Source of the DNA: Nannochloropsis oceanica
Lineage: Eukaryota > Sar > Eustigmatophyceae > Eustigmatales > Monodopsidaceae
Length of the DNA: 64,000 nucleotides
Assembly: GCA_004519485.1 (NCBI GenBank)
Contig: CP038128.1
Coordinates: forward strand, 885,001 to 949,000
Direction: 5' to 3'
Shown in pieces: positions 53,312 through 64,000 of this stretch. How positions within the stretch are numbered: the first letter of the stretch is position 1; the number at the start of each line of letters is the position of its first letter. The notes under the pieces are model-generated. The model did no database searches. It was not told the origin of the DNA and saw nothing but the letters and a program-made list of their open reading frames with translations. A program made the position numbers and the translations under genes.

Positions 53312-56300
53312 CTATCCTAGTTGTGAGGCCGACAACGAGCGACCCCGGATCATGTGATCTCCGGCAGAACTCGTCACTGTCTGAAACGCAGTAATGCTTC
53401 CCCTGCCACCCTTCTCCTTCTTCAACGCCTCCCGCCAAGCCCTCACGCTGCTCCGACAATAGAGATATCCGAGAGACTGCAGCTCAACGTGTCGCTTCCA
53501 TTCCATGATTCCAAAATGCGTAACCGGTGGTCGAAGGTAACAATCGATGGACTCCTTGGCCTGTTCCAGCTGTTGTACTGAGCGGACGTACATAAGCTGA
53601 GAGGAAATGTCACCCATGGAAGGGGCCTTTAGTGTCTCCGCGTCCCCACCTCTCACCCAGGTCGGAAGGAGGGCGTGCAGCAAGACTTGAAGTCCTGTCA
53701 AAGTATCGCCGTAGTCTTGCCGCCCCGTCATACGCACCTCCACGCCAATATCGCAGGCAATTATGGTCTCGGCCGAAAATACCTCCTTCATCACGTCTGC
53801 GGGCAAATTGTTCACGTATCCACCGTCGACCAGGTAGTGGACGGCGTCATCTTTCGGGTCCACGTCACACAGCGGCGGCAGCAATCCGGCCAAGGTCATG
53901 CTGGCCCGGACATACCGCCACAGGGTCCCATTCTGATGCACCCGCTCCCTAGAGACAGACAGATCAACCGTCAGACACGCGAATGAAAGCCAGCAGTCCT
54001 CGATTTTCGTGTCTCCAAAAGCCTTCTCCAATTCCCGTCCAAAGGAATAACCATTGAAGTACGATGTGAAGGGAAGCGTGAAATCCTTTATGAAAAGCCA
54101 GGTGCTACTCATGTTTTGCGCAAAGCGGCTCGCAAATGGCAAGATTTCCAGGTACGAACTGCGCTTTGCGTACAAGCCACCGATAAATGCCCCTATACTC
54201 ACGCCCACGATGTGATCGATAGGAATCCCCTCCTCCTCCAGTACACGTAGCAAGCCCAAGTGCGCCATCCCCCTTGCCCCCCCTCCTCCCAATACGAGGC
54301 CCACTGCCGTCCCGGTCAAGATCCGACTCAACCGCGCAAAATCCGAGCGAATATGCTGCTGGTCAAACTGAGGAGATTGTGTATGCATTCGCACATGGTA
54401 ATGCTGTTGGATACCCGCGCGTTTCTCGATCCACAGCCGCGTGCCCGATGGGGTGTAATACGGGCTGGGATTCACGTGCAAAAGAATGAGAAGCTTTTGG
54501 GCGCTGCGAATAAAGGGATCCAATATCAATTCTAGATGTGCTATCCCTGGGGGATCCGCCGCGTTTCCTACCAGCAAAACCACATCCGCCATGCCCGCCG
54601 CCATCCGATTCCATTCCGAGTCCTCCCAGTCCGATTGATATAAGACAATTTCGTGCTGCTCCTCCTGCTGCGTCAACCAACTCTCCAGCAAGAGGACGTT
54701 GTCCCTGCACCACGCTACGGAGTAGTACGTGTCCTCGTCCAAGCCCAACACGGAGGCGGCCAGGGCACTTGTCACGGTTCGGACTGAATGTCGCGCCTTG
54801 ACCATAGCTCCCTCCAGGGTCTTGATAAAGTAATCCATCGGTACGCCATTCGACGCAGGCAACACAAGGATTGTCTTGGCGCCCTGCTCGCCCACCACAA
54901 CCCGACGCGCCCCAGGGGAAGACGAGGAGGCAAGAGAGGACGCCCAGAAAGGAGAGCCTGCCCCTCGCCTCCCGTCAGCCGCACCGGCAGGGACAGGCAT
55001 TGGCAAGGTAAACATTTTCATGGGGGTGCGGTCTCGGTAGAAAGGGTGATGTCGGCTGTTATGCGAGGCCTTTTCCACCACATGCTCTGCCAAATGAGCC
55101 AATACGCGGGGATGGCGGCGAATAAGGAAACTCAGAACCGAGGAAGGGATTGTGGCAAAGCTCGTGTAACGCACGGCTTGAACCGTCACTTGGTGGATCC
55201 CTCCCGTCAAGATCTCTGTCTCCCCTATTAAGGTCCCTCTTCCGTGGTCTGCCACCACCACGACATTCTCCTTCTGCGCTATCTCCTGCTGCTGCTGCAA
55301 CTTGGCCGCTTCTACCGCATCACTGGCTGCCTGTAGAGGCGGCGATGACGCCGACGCAGATGGTCGTTGCTGAATCGACGACCGTGCCCGACCATAGAGC
55401 AGCACGTACAGGCACCCATCACTGGGCTGTCCTTCTCGAACTAACACTTCTCCCGCCTGCAGCTGCTTCCATTTGACACCGAAATCAATCACCCGCAGCA
55501 CCTTAGGAATGGTCTCCAATGTCTTGCGGGCTGCCAAGGCCAGCGTCGCCAGCGGGTGGGGCTTCATTGCTTTCTCAACGAAGGCCAGGGGAATCTGCAC
55601 CACCAACGAATCGCACGAAGCTTCCAAACGCAACCGCGCGCGATTCTTTCCCCGAGGGCTATACCAATCCTCCGGCGCTCCCGTCAACAAACACGAGTAT
55701 CCCAACACCGCCCCTGGTCCATGCTCCCCCCGTGATGCTGCTGATGATGAATCCGCCGCCGTCGGGGCGCCTGGTGCCTTGAAACCAGAGGATAGGGGGA
55801 AGGTGGGAGAGGCTGCCATGGATGCGGCCAAGGGTCCGCGCATAGCCCCATAGTTGTCGCTGAAGATGGACTTGCCGACCCCAGATGGCGAGGAGCCTCG
55901 ACCGAGGCCCTGCTGCCCCTGCGCTTGACCTGCCACTCCGGGCGCGGCGGCCATGGCATCCACCTTGGTGACTTGCAAGCGGCCGGTGACGAGGATGTGG
56001 AGACTGGTGCGCGACTGCTCGTCGAGCTCATGTGGACTATCGCCCCTCCTGAGCAGGTACAGCCGTGGTTGGTTCCACGGCAAAGAGGCTGTGCAAAGAC
56101 CATTCCCCCTCCGTCCTTCTCCTCCTTCAAGACCTGACGGGCTACCCGCAATACGTTCCTGTCGTTGCAACAGCCGCGAGTCTGCGACGGTCCCAGGTTC
56201 CACGGCGTAGCTACCATCACTGCCGCCGCTGGAAGTTGGGATGCAACGAGATGAGACCGGCACCACACATGGCTCGAGGTCAGGAATGGCGTGGTCCGGG

Positions 56301-57879
56301 TCAAGTGCCAGGACAAGGCGGATGAGACGCTTGAGGGCGTGCTGTTGCTTGTCTTCCAAACGGGTCTCAGAAGAAAGGGAGGATAACGCAGAGCCGACAA
56401 TAGGAATGATAGGATGGCGAGGGTACAGGTCGTAAATGACCCCCAGGTAGGCATAGGCAGTGGCAAGGGTCACACGGTGCGAACGGATCAGACAGCTTCG
56501 AATGAGCCGACAACGGGCTTGGGCGCTCGCCGAGTTACGAGGAGCGTTCGCCTCTTCCTCTTCTTGATCGAGTGTGCAAGAACTGACACCATTACTGTTG
56601 CTGCTGCTGGTGCTCGTGCAGCCGCTTCTGATTCGGGTGCTCCCGCTGCAGATACTGATGCTGCTGCTGGTCTTCTGGCCCCCGTTGTTGGGAATGATGG
56701 GCACCTGCAGGATGCGACAGTCCGTGGTACAACGCGCTGATGCACAGTACTCCGCCACAGAGGACTCCGTCAAAAGCGCGACAAAATCCAAGATACCTGA
56801 AATGATGGTGCCCTCCTGGTCGATCCGCTCGAGGAAATCAGGGGGTAAGAGGGGAGGGGTCGTCGATCTGTCGCCACTGCTGCTGTGGACTGGTTGGAGC
56901 TGGTCGAGACCCAAGTCAGGTTGCACAGAAATCTCCAGCTCGCCGTCTTTCAATATGTATAAACAGCGCTCCAAGGGCTTGCCTTCCTCGAAGAGGTACC
57001 CGCCTGCGCTGAGGGTCAGGGTCGTGACGCCCGTGCACATTTTTAGGAGCAACGGCACATCCCGCCCCCCAAAAACCTTCCATGAATTCATAATTGCCAT
57101 AAAAGCTATGTAGCTATCCCCGTTCAAGCGCATGCCGTCCAAAATCAGATCCGAGGAGACCTCGCGCGCAAACTTCGAGGGCTGGGGCAGCTCCATGGGG
57201 CTGTAAATAGACTCGAGGCCGTCCTCCAGTCGTCGGCTCACCCGGTCCGCCGAGGATGAGCCTTTGCGCCGGATCTTGCGGAACAGCTTTTGTCCCTGGT
57301 GCAGCCAATTTTGCTTGAGCTACATTGTGAAGAAAGATTCAGGAGAGGATGTGCGCGGGAAAGGGGTGAGTGGGAGGGAGGGAGAAGGGCGAATCGAAGG
57401 GGGAGAAGCGGAGCAGTCTATGCGTACCTTCCGATACCGATGCCGGAGTTTCCTATCTTGCAAGAGTTCATCGCCGTAGGCCCGATTGCCAGTCTCTGCG
57501 TACTCGTCTAAGTTGGAATTGGACATGGAATGGCGTTGCAATAGTGGGCTCGGGAGAGAACGGGCGGACGTCCGGGCTGGGAGGCGTTCAAGCTTTTCGA
57601 GCAAGCGCTGGCACAGCACCAAGGCGGCGATGATGAAGCCCTAGAGTAAGAGGGGGGGAATTTATTTAATCAAAACACATTATATTCGCTCGAACAGGCC
57701 CTTTGCCACATGTCGGTGTTGTGTCCCCCACTCCCTCCCTCAACGCTCGGGCCATGACTTACCCCGGCGATGGTGGTGAACGTCTTGGGGTAGCTGAAAA
57801 GAAGGGAAAAAGAGGTATAGGGCAGGTCCTTGGCCAGAGCCCAGCCCCAGCTCATGGCGGCCCACAACATGGCTAGCAT
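53312..57879 (-). CDS. Patatin-like phospholipase, neuropathy target esterase (PNPLA6/7) type
   Basis: Three exons: 57879-57763 (39 codons), 57640-57428 (71) and 57319-53312, with introns of 122 and 108 bp, all phase 0 with GT-AG ends. Together they give about 1,445 residues. Exons 1 and 2 together form a membrane anchor (FTTIAG|GFIIAALVLC), as in NTE/PNPLA6, an ER lysophospholipase and phospholipase. Three cyclic-nucleotide-binding-like domains follow; the first contains LFEEGKPLERCLYILKDGEL and the third VLVREGQPSDGCLYVLLYG. The patatin domain has GGGGARGMAHLGLL, GVSIGA with Ser1151, and DGGYVNNLP with Asp1275. Catalytic dyad and oxyanion loop are intact. The first domain is the clearest in cNMP folds, but key ligand residues are not obvious, so real nucleotide binding is uncertain. 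Large, Ser-rich loops separate the domains. Confidence 0.9.
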
Positions 57880-58315
57880 TGTGCGTGGGCTCCGGCTGCA
57901 AGGAGACGCCCCTGTCCCTTCTTTCTACCTGTGTAAGAGAGAGGAGGCAGTGAGATCGTGGTTTTCCTCTCTTTCTCGTTTTCTCGTCGATCGACAGCCG
58001 GCGCTGCAACCACTCATCCATACAACGGCGCTCTCCAAAAAGGATGATCGTATCTACTGATCGCAGCCATCGCATGAACGGGCCGATGACTCTTGTGCAA
58101 GACCTGGAAGTGAAGAGGTGAAACGCATGCATGCTCATCATCTCATCGCTGAAGGAGTTGCTGAAGTGTGCGCGCCTACACATTGGCTTCAAAGTTCTTT
58201 TCGTTGCAAACTTGATGTATCCAAATGCAATTTTATTTACTTTTTTGTAAATTTATTGTTAATTCCTCTTCCCTGAGATCTGCATCTTTCATTTGGTTCG
58301 ACCTCCCACAAATCC
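57880..58315. other. 5' region of the NTE gene and 3' flank of the apyrase gene
   Basis: A CAG acceptor-like site at about 57930 suggests an intron in the 5' UTR of the NTE-type gene. No independent gene is recognised. Confidence 0.4.
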
Positions 58316-60160
58316 TTAAACGACGGCGCTGGTGGGTATGCTCTGATAGCTTTGTCTTCTGCTGTGCTGTGGCCTCCCATTGGCAGAGCGATCGATGGAA
58401 AATCCCGAGACCGACGACGAAATGTCCCGCTTGCGATTGATGATTGCAGCGGCGCTCAAATGGCTCTTGCGGAGAAAAAAAATCACGCCCGCAAAAAGAA
58501 GGATATTGAGGAGGAAGGACCCAATAAACGCTGTAACCCACGTCTGGGGTTTGACATACTCCCACGGTAAAGCGTTGATCTCATACAGCATGGCCCCAAG
58601 CGCCCACGTTACCTTGAGCCCGTCAATCTTGTTCACCACTGTCAGGTTCCGCGATGCCTCAAAACCATAACCCTCCGTGAGCAGCGCGTACCCAAACGCG
58701 GCCACGAAGCAGTAATGCGCTAAGAAGGGCAAGCTCTGCTCCCGCTTCTTCTTCTTCTTCTTCTGGTTCATATGCTGCAGCTGCCGCCAATCCATGGCAC
58801 ACAAACTCTCGGTCCGCTCCTTGTACACTGTCATGTTGGCCTTGACGTCCGGCATGTCCAGCATCTTCCAAATATCTTTAAAGGTGCCGAACCCGTAAAA
58901 CTCTCCGAAATTTCCAGGTGCGGGGGGAAGATCGGGTTGGTACACCCCAGCAAACGAGCATTGATTGTTGTGAGCAAAGTCACACCAAGAATTAAGATCC
59001 TTTCGCAGGAGCGGCACCACCTGCGTCATGCAGCTACTGAAGGAGCCGGCCGTCCCCTCTACGACATAGTTTTTCCCTCTGTCCCTGAACACCTCCTCGT
59101 ACCCATCAGGCAAGCACGGGTTTGTAACCCTCAGGGACCCCACAGGCACCATCTTGTTGCTATATATGCTACCATTGCTGCTGCTGCCCTTCTCACTCTT
59201 CTTCGTCTTGTCCTTGTTGGCGTCTGCCGCGTCCGTCAAGGTGGTGTGCAGCCTGTCCCGGGCCGAGTTGATCCCGAAGTACAGGAAGGAGTGAACATAG
59301 ACGTTCCAATGCTTCTGGGCGCCAATCTGCAGCTTGAACATGTTCGCCAGGATATCCTGATTAGGTACAAAAAACGAAATCTGCGTGGAGGCGCCTCCCA
59401 GATCTAGTGCACCCACGGACGAGTTGGCGTCAGCCGTTCCCGTTCCCGTACTTGCCGGCAGCAGCTTCCCCAACAGAAAGTTGATGGCTGTCCATCCGTA
59501 AACGCCTTCTTCCTCCCCCGACACAACACGGGCAAAGTCGTGTTCGAAGTAGAAGGGACACAGCGTTTCGTTCATCATGTATCGCCGGACTTCCGAAACG
59601 ATGGCCTCTCGCTGCTTGGTAGGTAATTGACGCATGCCCCCCGTCGCCTTGAGATAAATGGGGAAATACTGGAACTGATGCTCCTTCCCCGCCAGGACAT
59701 CTTTGGCAAAGGATATAAGCGGGTCCAAAGACGAACCCACGTCCTCGGGGCTGTCGGCAAACGCGGAGATGCCGGGGGCGAGCCGATCCGTCCATCTGTT
59801 GCTGGTGAGAGGATAGCTAAATGGAGGGGGCACGGTTTCAAAGCGCCGGGCATCCCATTGATATACGTGCATGCGGCTCCCTGTGCTGCCAGCGTCAATG
59901 ATCAGTCCGTGCTGCGTCGGCCAGGTAATCTTCATTGTTGTCGGCTTGGTTGTACCGACTTGAGTGGAGGAAGGCGGGGGTGCCGGGGATGGAAATGGAG
60001 GAGCTAGAGGAGGGGGCGGCGGAGGCATGTTGGGCTGGAAAGGCGTCGACGGGGGCTGCTCTTGCTGGGCTTCTACGATGACTAGCAGCAATGCCACCAG
60101 GAAGTGCCGTCGTGCCTGCTGCATCGGTCGAATGCTCACGAATACAGATTCGTGTACCAT
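58316..60160 (-). CDS. Ecto-nucleoside triphosphate diphosphohydrolase (GDA1/CD39 apyrase)
   Basis: Hydrolyses nucleoside tri- and diphosphates to monophosphates, facing the Golgi lumen or cell exterior. I place the start at ATG 60160; ATG 60124, closer to the membrane helix, is the alternative. From 60160 the protein has 614 residues. A signal-anchor helix (FLVALLLVIV) is followed by a Pro-rich stretch. Then apyrase conserved regions appear in order: DAGSTGSR (89-96), KATGGMRQLP, EEGVYGWTAINFLLGKL and LDLGGASTQI, and then CSFAGVYQP. A second hydrophobic helix near the C-terminus (FIGSFLLNILLFAGVIFFL) gives the two-anchor layout of CD39. Length and order fit the family; all four core motifs are intact. 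A Lys-rich insert (QKKKKKKRE) is probably a loop. Confidence 0.92.
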   Translation of the reverse strand: MVHESVFVSIRPMQQARRHFLVALLLVIVEAQQEQPPSTPFQPNMPPPPPPLAPPFPSPAPPPSSTQVGTTKPTTMKITWPTQHGLIIDAGSTGSRMHVYQWDARRFETVPPPFSYPLTSNRWTDRLAPGISAFADSPEDVGSSLDPLISFAKDVLAGKEHQFQYFPIYLKATGGMRQLPTKQREAIVSEVRRYMMNETLCPFYFEHDFARVVSGEEEGVYGWTAINFLLGKLLPASTGTGTADANSSVGALDLGGASTQISFFVPNQDILANMFKLQIGAQKHWNVYVHSFLYFGINSARDRLHTTLTDAADANKDKTKKSEKGSSSNGSIYSNKMVPVGSLRVTNPCLPDGYEEVFRDRGKNYVVEGTAGSFSSCMTQVVPLLRKDLNSWCDFAHNNQCSFAGVYQPDLPPAPGNFGEFYGFGTFKDIWKMLDMPDVKANMTVYKERTESLCAMDWRQLQHMNQKKKKKKREQSLPFLAHYCFVAAFGYALLTEGYGFEASRNLTVVNKIDGLKVTWALGAMLYEINALPWEYVKPQTWVTAFIGSFLLNILLFAGVIFFLRKSHLSAAAIINRKRDISSSVSGFSIDRSANGRPQHSRRQSYQSIPTSAVV

Positions 60161-60629
60161 AGTAAGAGCAAGACAAGCAGAGATGTCTGTTTGCTTGGGA
60201 GACTTGGGAACTGAAGTCCCGACTCCGGACACGTTCAGGATTGAGCCTAGAGGGCGCTATGTCCCTTTTGTGTGAAACGCGAAGGTGAGCTCGGTTCGTG
60301 CGGAGGTTGATAGGTGGATTACTTTACTTATCGCTCGTGAAACTTGATGATGTTGCAGCTCGCTCGTCACAACGGCGGTACGCGGCCCAGAAGGCCTAGC
60401 GTAATGCTACTCCATGTTCTTGGCGTCGGCGTCGGCGTCGCAAAGCCACCCGTGGCCTGACTGGAGCCCTAAACGGCAGTATCACAACACAAGGCCTCTT
60501 CCGGCAGGAAGGCTGACCATGAGACTACTACTGTCCACTTTCCGTTCTTCTCCCACGCCACTACGCAAGTTGAGACAGAGACAGCCAGGACCAAGACGCA
60601 CGACGCCGCCCAGCGACCGTACATGAGTC
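60161..60629. other. Divergent intergenic region
   Basis: Between the apyrase and ArfGAP-like genes, which point away from each other. Presumed promoters only; no exon recognised. Confidence 0.6.
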
Positions 60630-62414
60630 ATGGTCACCACCGCGGCAGAGGAAAAGCGCGCCAAGCAGTTGCTGGAGCAGGTATGTTATCGTTGTTCCTG
60701 TATTGTGGAATGTGAAGGCGTGGGAGACTAGACACGCGGGGGGGGGGGGGGGGGGGGGATCCCAACGTCCTTGTGTAGTATTGTGCAGTAGAAGGACAGC
60801 GGCAGTGGTTGACTGGTTTTTTAAAAGTGATGCCTTACACCTTACATTAGTGTCCTCAGGGCCTTACTCCCCACAATTCGATTATTCCAAATTCATTCCA
60901 TACCCAACCAACCCTCGCAGATCCGTCGCATGCCTCACAACAAACGTTGTGTTAATTGTGACAAGGAAAGCATTGCGGGTCATAATAACGTGTGCACCAA
61001 ATTTCAGACATTTGTCTGCAACACTTGCAAAAGCGCACACCAGTCTTTCTCTCACCGGTGCAAGAGCATCAGCCTTTCTAACTGGACCCATACCGAGGTT
61101 CATTATCTCTCAGACTCTGCTGGGGGTGGCAATGCTAATGCGCGCTTGACCTGGCTTGGCAAGCTTCAGGGACACCTGAGGCTCCGGCCAGACGATCCGC
61201 TGGATAAAGTCAAAGCATTTGTTAACGACGCATACAACCATAATCGGTACTGGAAGGAGAAGGAGGCCGCTGGCACCAATAGTTACGTCGCCACCACAGA
61301 AAGGCCTGGATCTGTCTCAAGTGAATTGGAGTCCGTTGCATTCACGCAGCAGCGACGGCAGCAACGGGAAGGCATGTTGTCCACTAGCACAACCAAATTT
61401 CCTCATGTCCGGGCTGACACTGCTCCTACTCCTGTCGCCGCTCCAGTCGTCACGGACCTTCTTGACTTTTTCGGCGACTTCACTCAAGCAACGCTCCCCT
61501 CCGTGACTCCCTCCCATCGTCCCATCGTTGATGCCAGTCATGGGACAGCTAGGCCACCTTCCGGAGGTGCAGGCGACTTTGCCTTTCAAACTGGCAAGGG
61601 CAATTCAAACTCCGGTATCGTGAGTAGCGCTGCCCCTCGCGCTTCCCCGTCCTACTCCCCGGTGCCGACGGGACCCCCGCCACAAGCAGATGATTGGCAA
61701 CACTTTGGACCCACTGTGGCTTCTTCTTCTGTGCCTGGAGATTCCACATTCTTTGCGACATCAGCAGTGGTGCCCGCATCGAATTTTTATGACTGCACTA
61801 ACGGCAGCGCATTCGGCTTCATGAGTTCTGGGCCAAGCGCAACTCCTCACCACAATGAATTTTGCGACTTCGCAGCTGCTTCTGTCCCTCCCTGTCCTAC
61901 GGGTAGGCAACAACCTTTGACCTGCACTGCTCCCCCCCCGCGACCTGTCCCCCCCGCGATGAGGCTGACTCGCCCTTTGATAGAGGATCCTTTTGAGGTC
62001 CTTGCACCGCCGCAGCAGCCTTCCTTCTCCTCTGCTTCCTCCAATCTGTACATCCCCTCCCAGCAGCCACACCCCTGGGGGCCCATGCCTGCGTCTGCGA
62101 TGCTGTTGATGAAAAGTGGAGATGGGTCTTTGCAAGCTAACAGAACTTCTGGTGATGGTGGCTGTGGTTCCGGGAGGAACCCCCACCGTCCGTCTCACAT
62201 GCAGACGCAACCACCGCGGCCTTCCGACCCACAGATGCCAATGATGACGATGAATGGTGGTGGTGCAGCTTCTGGTCCACCTCGACGATTTTTGCCCTCC
62301 CAAGGGATGGTGGGTGGGCCCCGCCCGCATATTCCGGTGTATGGCCAACACCAGCAGCAGCAGTATTCGTCGCAAGCGTCTGACCCGTTCGCAGGTCTGG
62401 ATTGGCGCAAGTAG
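60630..62414 (+). CDS. AGD14-like ArfGAP-domain protein
   Basis: Two exons, 60630-60680 (17 codons) and 60921-62414, with a 240-bp GTATGT..GCAG phase-0 intron; 514 residues. The N-terminal ~130 residues are an ArfGAP zinc-finger domain most like plant AGD14: NKRCVNC, then a longer loop to FQTFVCNTC (Cys27, 30, 50, 53) and HRCKSISLSNWTHTEV, then AYNHNRYWKEK. The rest is disordered and rich in Pro, Ser, Asn and Gln, with repeated short DFF/DW/PF motifs such as LLDFFGDF and DPFAGLDW that resemble clathrin-adaptor ligands. ArfGAPs switch off Arf GTPases in vesicle traffic. Oddity: the catalytic arginine expected after the histidine of the CxxC..H-R element appears to be Gln58 (CKSAHQSF), so activity as a GAP is doubtful. 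The intron includes a long poly-G run near 60740. Confidence 0.85.
60739..60758. repeat. Poly-G tract in intron
   Basis: An uninterrupted run of about 20 guanines in the single intron of the ArfGAP-like gene. It may form a G-quadruplex, or its length may be poorly determined by sequencing. Confidence 0.85.
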
Positions 62415-62849
62415 GAGAAGAAGACACGCATTCCATCGATGAACCCTGTATGAGGTGAAGAATCATTAATATTAAAGCGATAACAGGGAGGATAGTCCAG
62501 AAGAAGCTGGCTTCTCTAGACTTTTCCTTTGGGTCGTCGGAAATCGTCTTTCTTCATCTCCAGGAATCGACGAGGCCCAGTCAATTTTCGTTTAATTTTA
62601 TTTTCATCTAACCAACCGACGAAACGAATTCGAAGTGGATAAAAATCACCATGTACATGCAAATAATGTTTTAATGAAAAATCACCAGATTCCATACATT
62701 ATTTTCTATTGAAGCGCAGAAATACGACAAATCGCTCTCTCTTCCTTCTTTACTCCCAAGCCCAATTGAGAAACTCACTCTTTCCTAACCCTCTGTTCTT
62801 TACAGACTTTCATTGCATTTTTGGAGGATTCATTTCTTCAACTCCTACA
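62415..62849. other. Convergent 3' intergenic region
   Basis: AT-rich UTR-like sequence between two stop codons. Nothing else recognised. Confidence 0.6.
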
Positions 62850-64000
62850 TCATTTGGTGACTACTAAGTCCACGTTCTCCTTTTTGTCCATCATCGACGA
62901 TCCCTGTCCACGCAGTTTTGCTGTCGCGGCCTTGTTCTCCTCTCCTGCTGGCTGTTTTCCCTGTCGAGAAAGAGCGGGGATTGGATCAAAGGCGAGAATG
63001 AAGGGGGAAATTATCTCGTCCGGGCTGGGCCCCACAGTTGTAGTAGTCTCCAGGTATGCCTGAGAAGATGGACGGGGAGAAAGGGGGGAAGAGGGTACCG
63101 CGGAGTGAGTAAAGCGAGCAAAATGGTTTGTGAGAACAATGAAGGCGGGGAGTTGTCGACTGCAGATCAGCTGACACGTGCACGCGAGTAGAAACAGCCC
63201 ACGCAGCCACCCCCTTCCCATACTCAACATCTCAACATCAACACGTACCCGCTCAGCAAAAAATAGATACTCGTCGTACGCAATACACTCTTCCGTCACT
63301 AGCTCGCAAAATGGCCTGGCCGGTGTCCCACAATCCCGTGACAATTCTTGCGCATACAGGAAAAAACTCTCCGGTCTTTGTGACGACAGAAAGTACTGGC
63401 CAGATCCCGCCAAGTGACTGCTGGAGAAATTCGGGGTGTGCCCAGGGCGTTCGGGGTTCCTGATTCCGGTCATCAGGAAGTTGGTAAAAGTGGCTTTCCC
63501 CAATGCAGCGTGGTTGATTCCCACCACCACCAGCACTCTGCCCCGGGGGAGCAAGAAGTTCAGGAAGTCTGATTCAGAGGGTGGGGTGGAATACAGACTG
63601 TCGCGGGTGAACCAGTCACAGGTTGGATTGCAGGCTGTAAGGTTGTAGGCGGGGATGGGCATCGATACGGGGCAGTAGCTCACGTCGGAGATGCAGCGAG
63701 CGGCGTCGGGTATCAAAGGAGCAAGAGGGAAGGTGTGCACGAGGACCAGATCGCGTTCTGTAGCCATGTGGGTCTCCACGGCCGCCACTAATTCATTCAA
63801 CGCCGGGCGGAGCCATTCCTCGCTTTCCCCCGTGCCGCGGGCTTTGAGAGGAGGGGTGATCAACGGAATGGGGGGCTTGCCACCACCCTCTTCCTCATCC
63901 GGTTTGGCACGCAACAAAAACACAGGCCAAGATTTGTCAAGATAAGCAGCGCTATCTGATGGATTGATGAACTCATTCACTCTAAACTGCCATGCAAGAG
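62850..64000 (-). CDS. Unrecognised protein, 5' end beyond the window (partial)
   Basis: Minus-strand gene, open to the right edge, so the start and first exon lie outside. The visible part includes LDKSWPVFLLRAKPDEEE, a section with several cysteines (AARCISDVSYC, TACNPTCDWF), LPRGRVLVVVGINHAALG, and FCELVTEECIAYDEYLFFAER. After that, 189 bp (63060-63248) with a GTACGT donor and CTCAG acceptor is probably a stop-free phase-0 intron; splicing gives FFAER|AYLETTTTVGPSPDE. The C-terminus is disordered and Lys-rich. No family is recognised. The hydrophobic VLVVVGI strand followed by NH suggests an alpha/beta fold. It could be a lumenal or secreted protein, given the cysteines, but the missing N-terminus prevents a test. 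Confidence 0.6.
   Translation of the reverse strand, partial: LAWQFRVNEFINPSDSAAYLDKSWPVFLLRAKPDEEEGGGKPPIPLITPPLKARGTGESEEWLRPALNELVAAVETHMATERDLVLVHTFPLAPLIPDAARCISDVSYCPVSMPIPAYNLTACNPTCDWFTRDSLYSTPPSESDFLNFLLPRGRVLVVVGINHAALGKATFTNFLMTGIRNPERPGHTPNFSSSHLAGSGQYFLSSQRPESFFLYAQELSRDCGTPARPFCELVTEECIAYDEYLFFAERVRVDVEMLSMGRGWLRGLFLLACTCQLICSRQLPAFIVLTNHFARFTHSAVPSSPLSPRPSSQAYLETTTTVGPSPDEIISPFILAFDPIPALSRQGKQPAGEENKAATAKLRGQGSSMMDKKENVDLVVTK

Overview
The window reads as nuclear DNA of a compact photosynthetic stramenopile (ochrophyte) alga, with a Nannochloropsis-like eustigmatophyte the best guess. Three things point there. All genes are eukaryotic, and where introns are seen they are short GT-AG introns of about 40-260 bases. 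A nuclear gene for CbbX, the red-type Rubisco activase, carries a signal-peptide exon ending in an ASGF motif. Diaminopimelate decarboxylase likewise begins with a signal peptide ending in ATAF. Such ASAFAP-type leaders are the import signal of plastids derived from a red alga by secondary endosymbiosis. The genus itself is inference.

Layout. 1-4.5 kb: DHX35-like DEAH helicase and a divergent RNF25-like RING gene. 4.5-8.5 kb: poorly resolved, with hairpins, duplications, one copy of a dispersed repeat and a 135-bp (TG)n tract. 8.5-14 kb: a large KNL1/Spc105-type kinetochore scaffold. 14.6-17.4 kb: a membrane-anchored GXWXG-like protein and a phospholipase B1-type lipase. 17.4-21.4 kb: a gene-poor island with a 414-bp foldback element and a broken Ty3-type integrase fossil. 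21.4-28 kb: a USP37-like deubiquitinase, a small two-exon gene and an SLC45/SUT-type sugar carrier. 28-29 kb: duplicated and dispersed repeats. 29.5-33 kb: a PlsC acyltransferase and an NDUFA8-like complex I subunit. 33-42 kb: a 2,180-residue TRF4-type nucleotidyltransferase and a coiled-coil protein. 42-47 kb: a small membrane protein, SEC61 gamma, NDP kinase and LysA. 48-64 kb: DDX41, CbbX, a neuropathy-target-esterase-type phospholipase, an NTPDase (apyrase), an AGD14-like ArfGAP protein and an unrecognised gene running off the right edge.

The genes do not form a pathway; they are a typical mixture of housekeeping functions: RNA processing (DHX35, DDX41, TRF4), lipid metabolism (PlsC acyltransferase, phospholipase B, NTE), mitosis (KNL1), plastid metabolism (CbbX, LysA) and trafficking (SEC61G, ArfGAP). 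Divergent pairs share short promoters, for example DDX41/CbbX (348 bp) and SEC61G/NDPK.

The points most worth a second look are the divergent repeat code in KNL1, the apparently absent arginine finger in the AGD14-like protein, the RING gene whose last cysteine pair seems to need a 41-bp intron, three stop-free introns of length 3n, and the foldback element. I did not find a clear new multi-gene system. Splice sites were read by eye, so all exon models are predictions.
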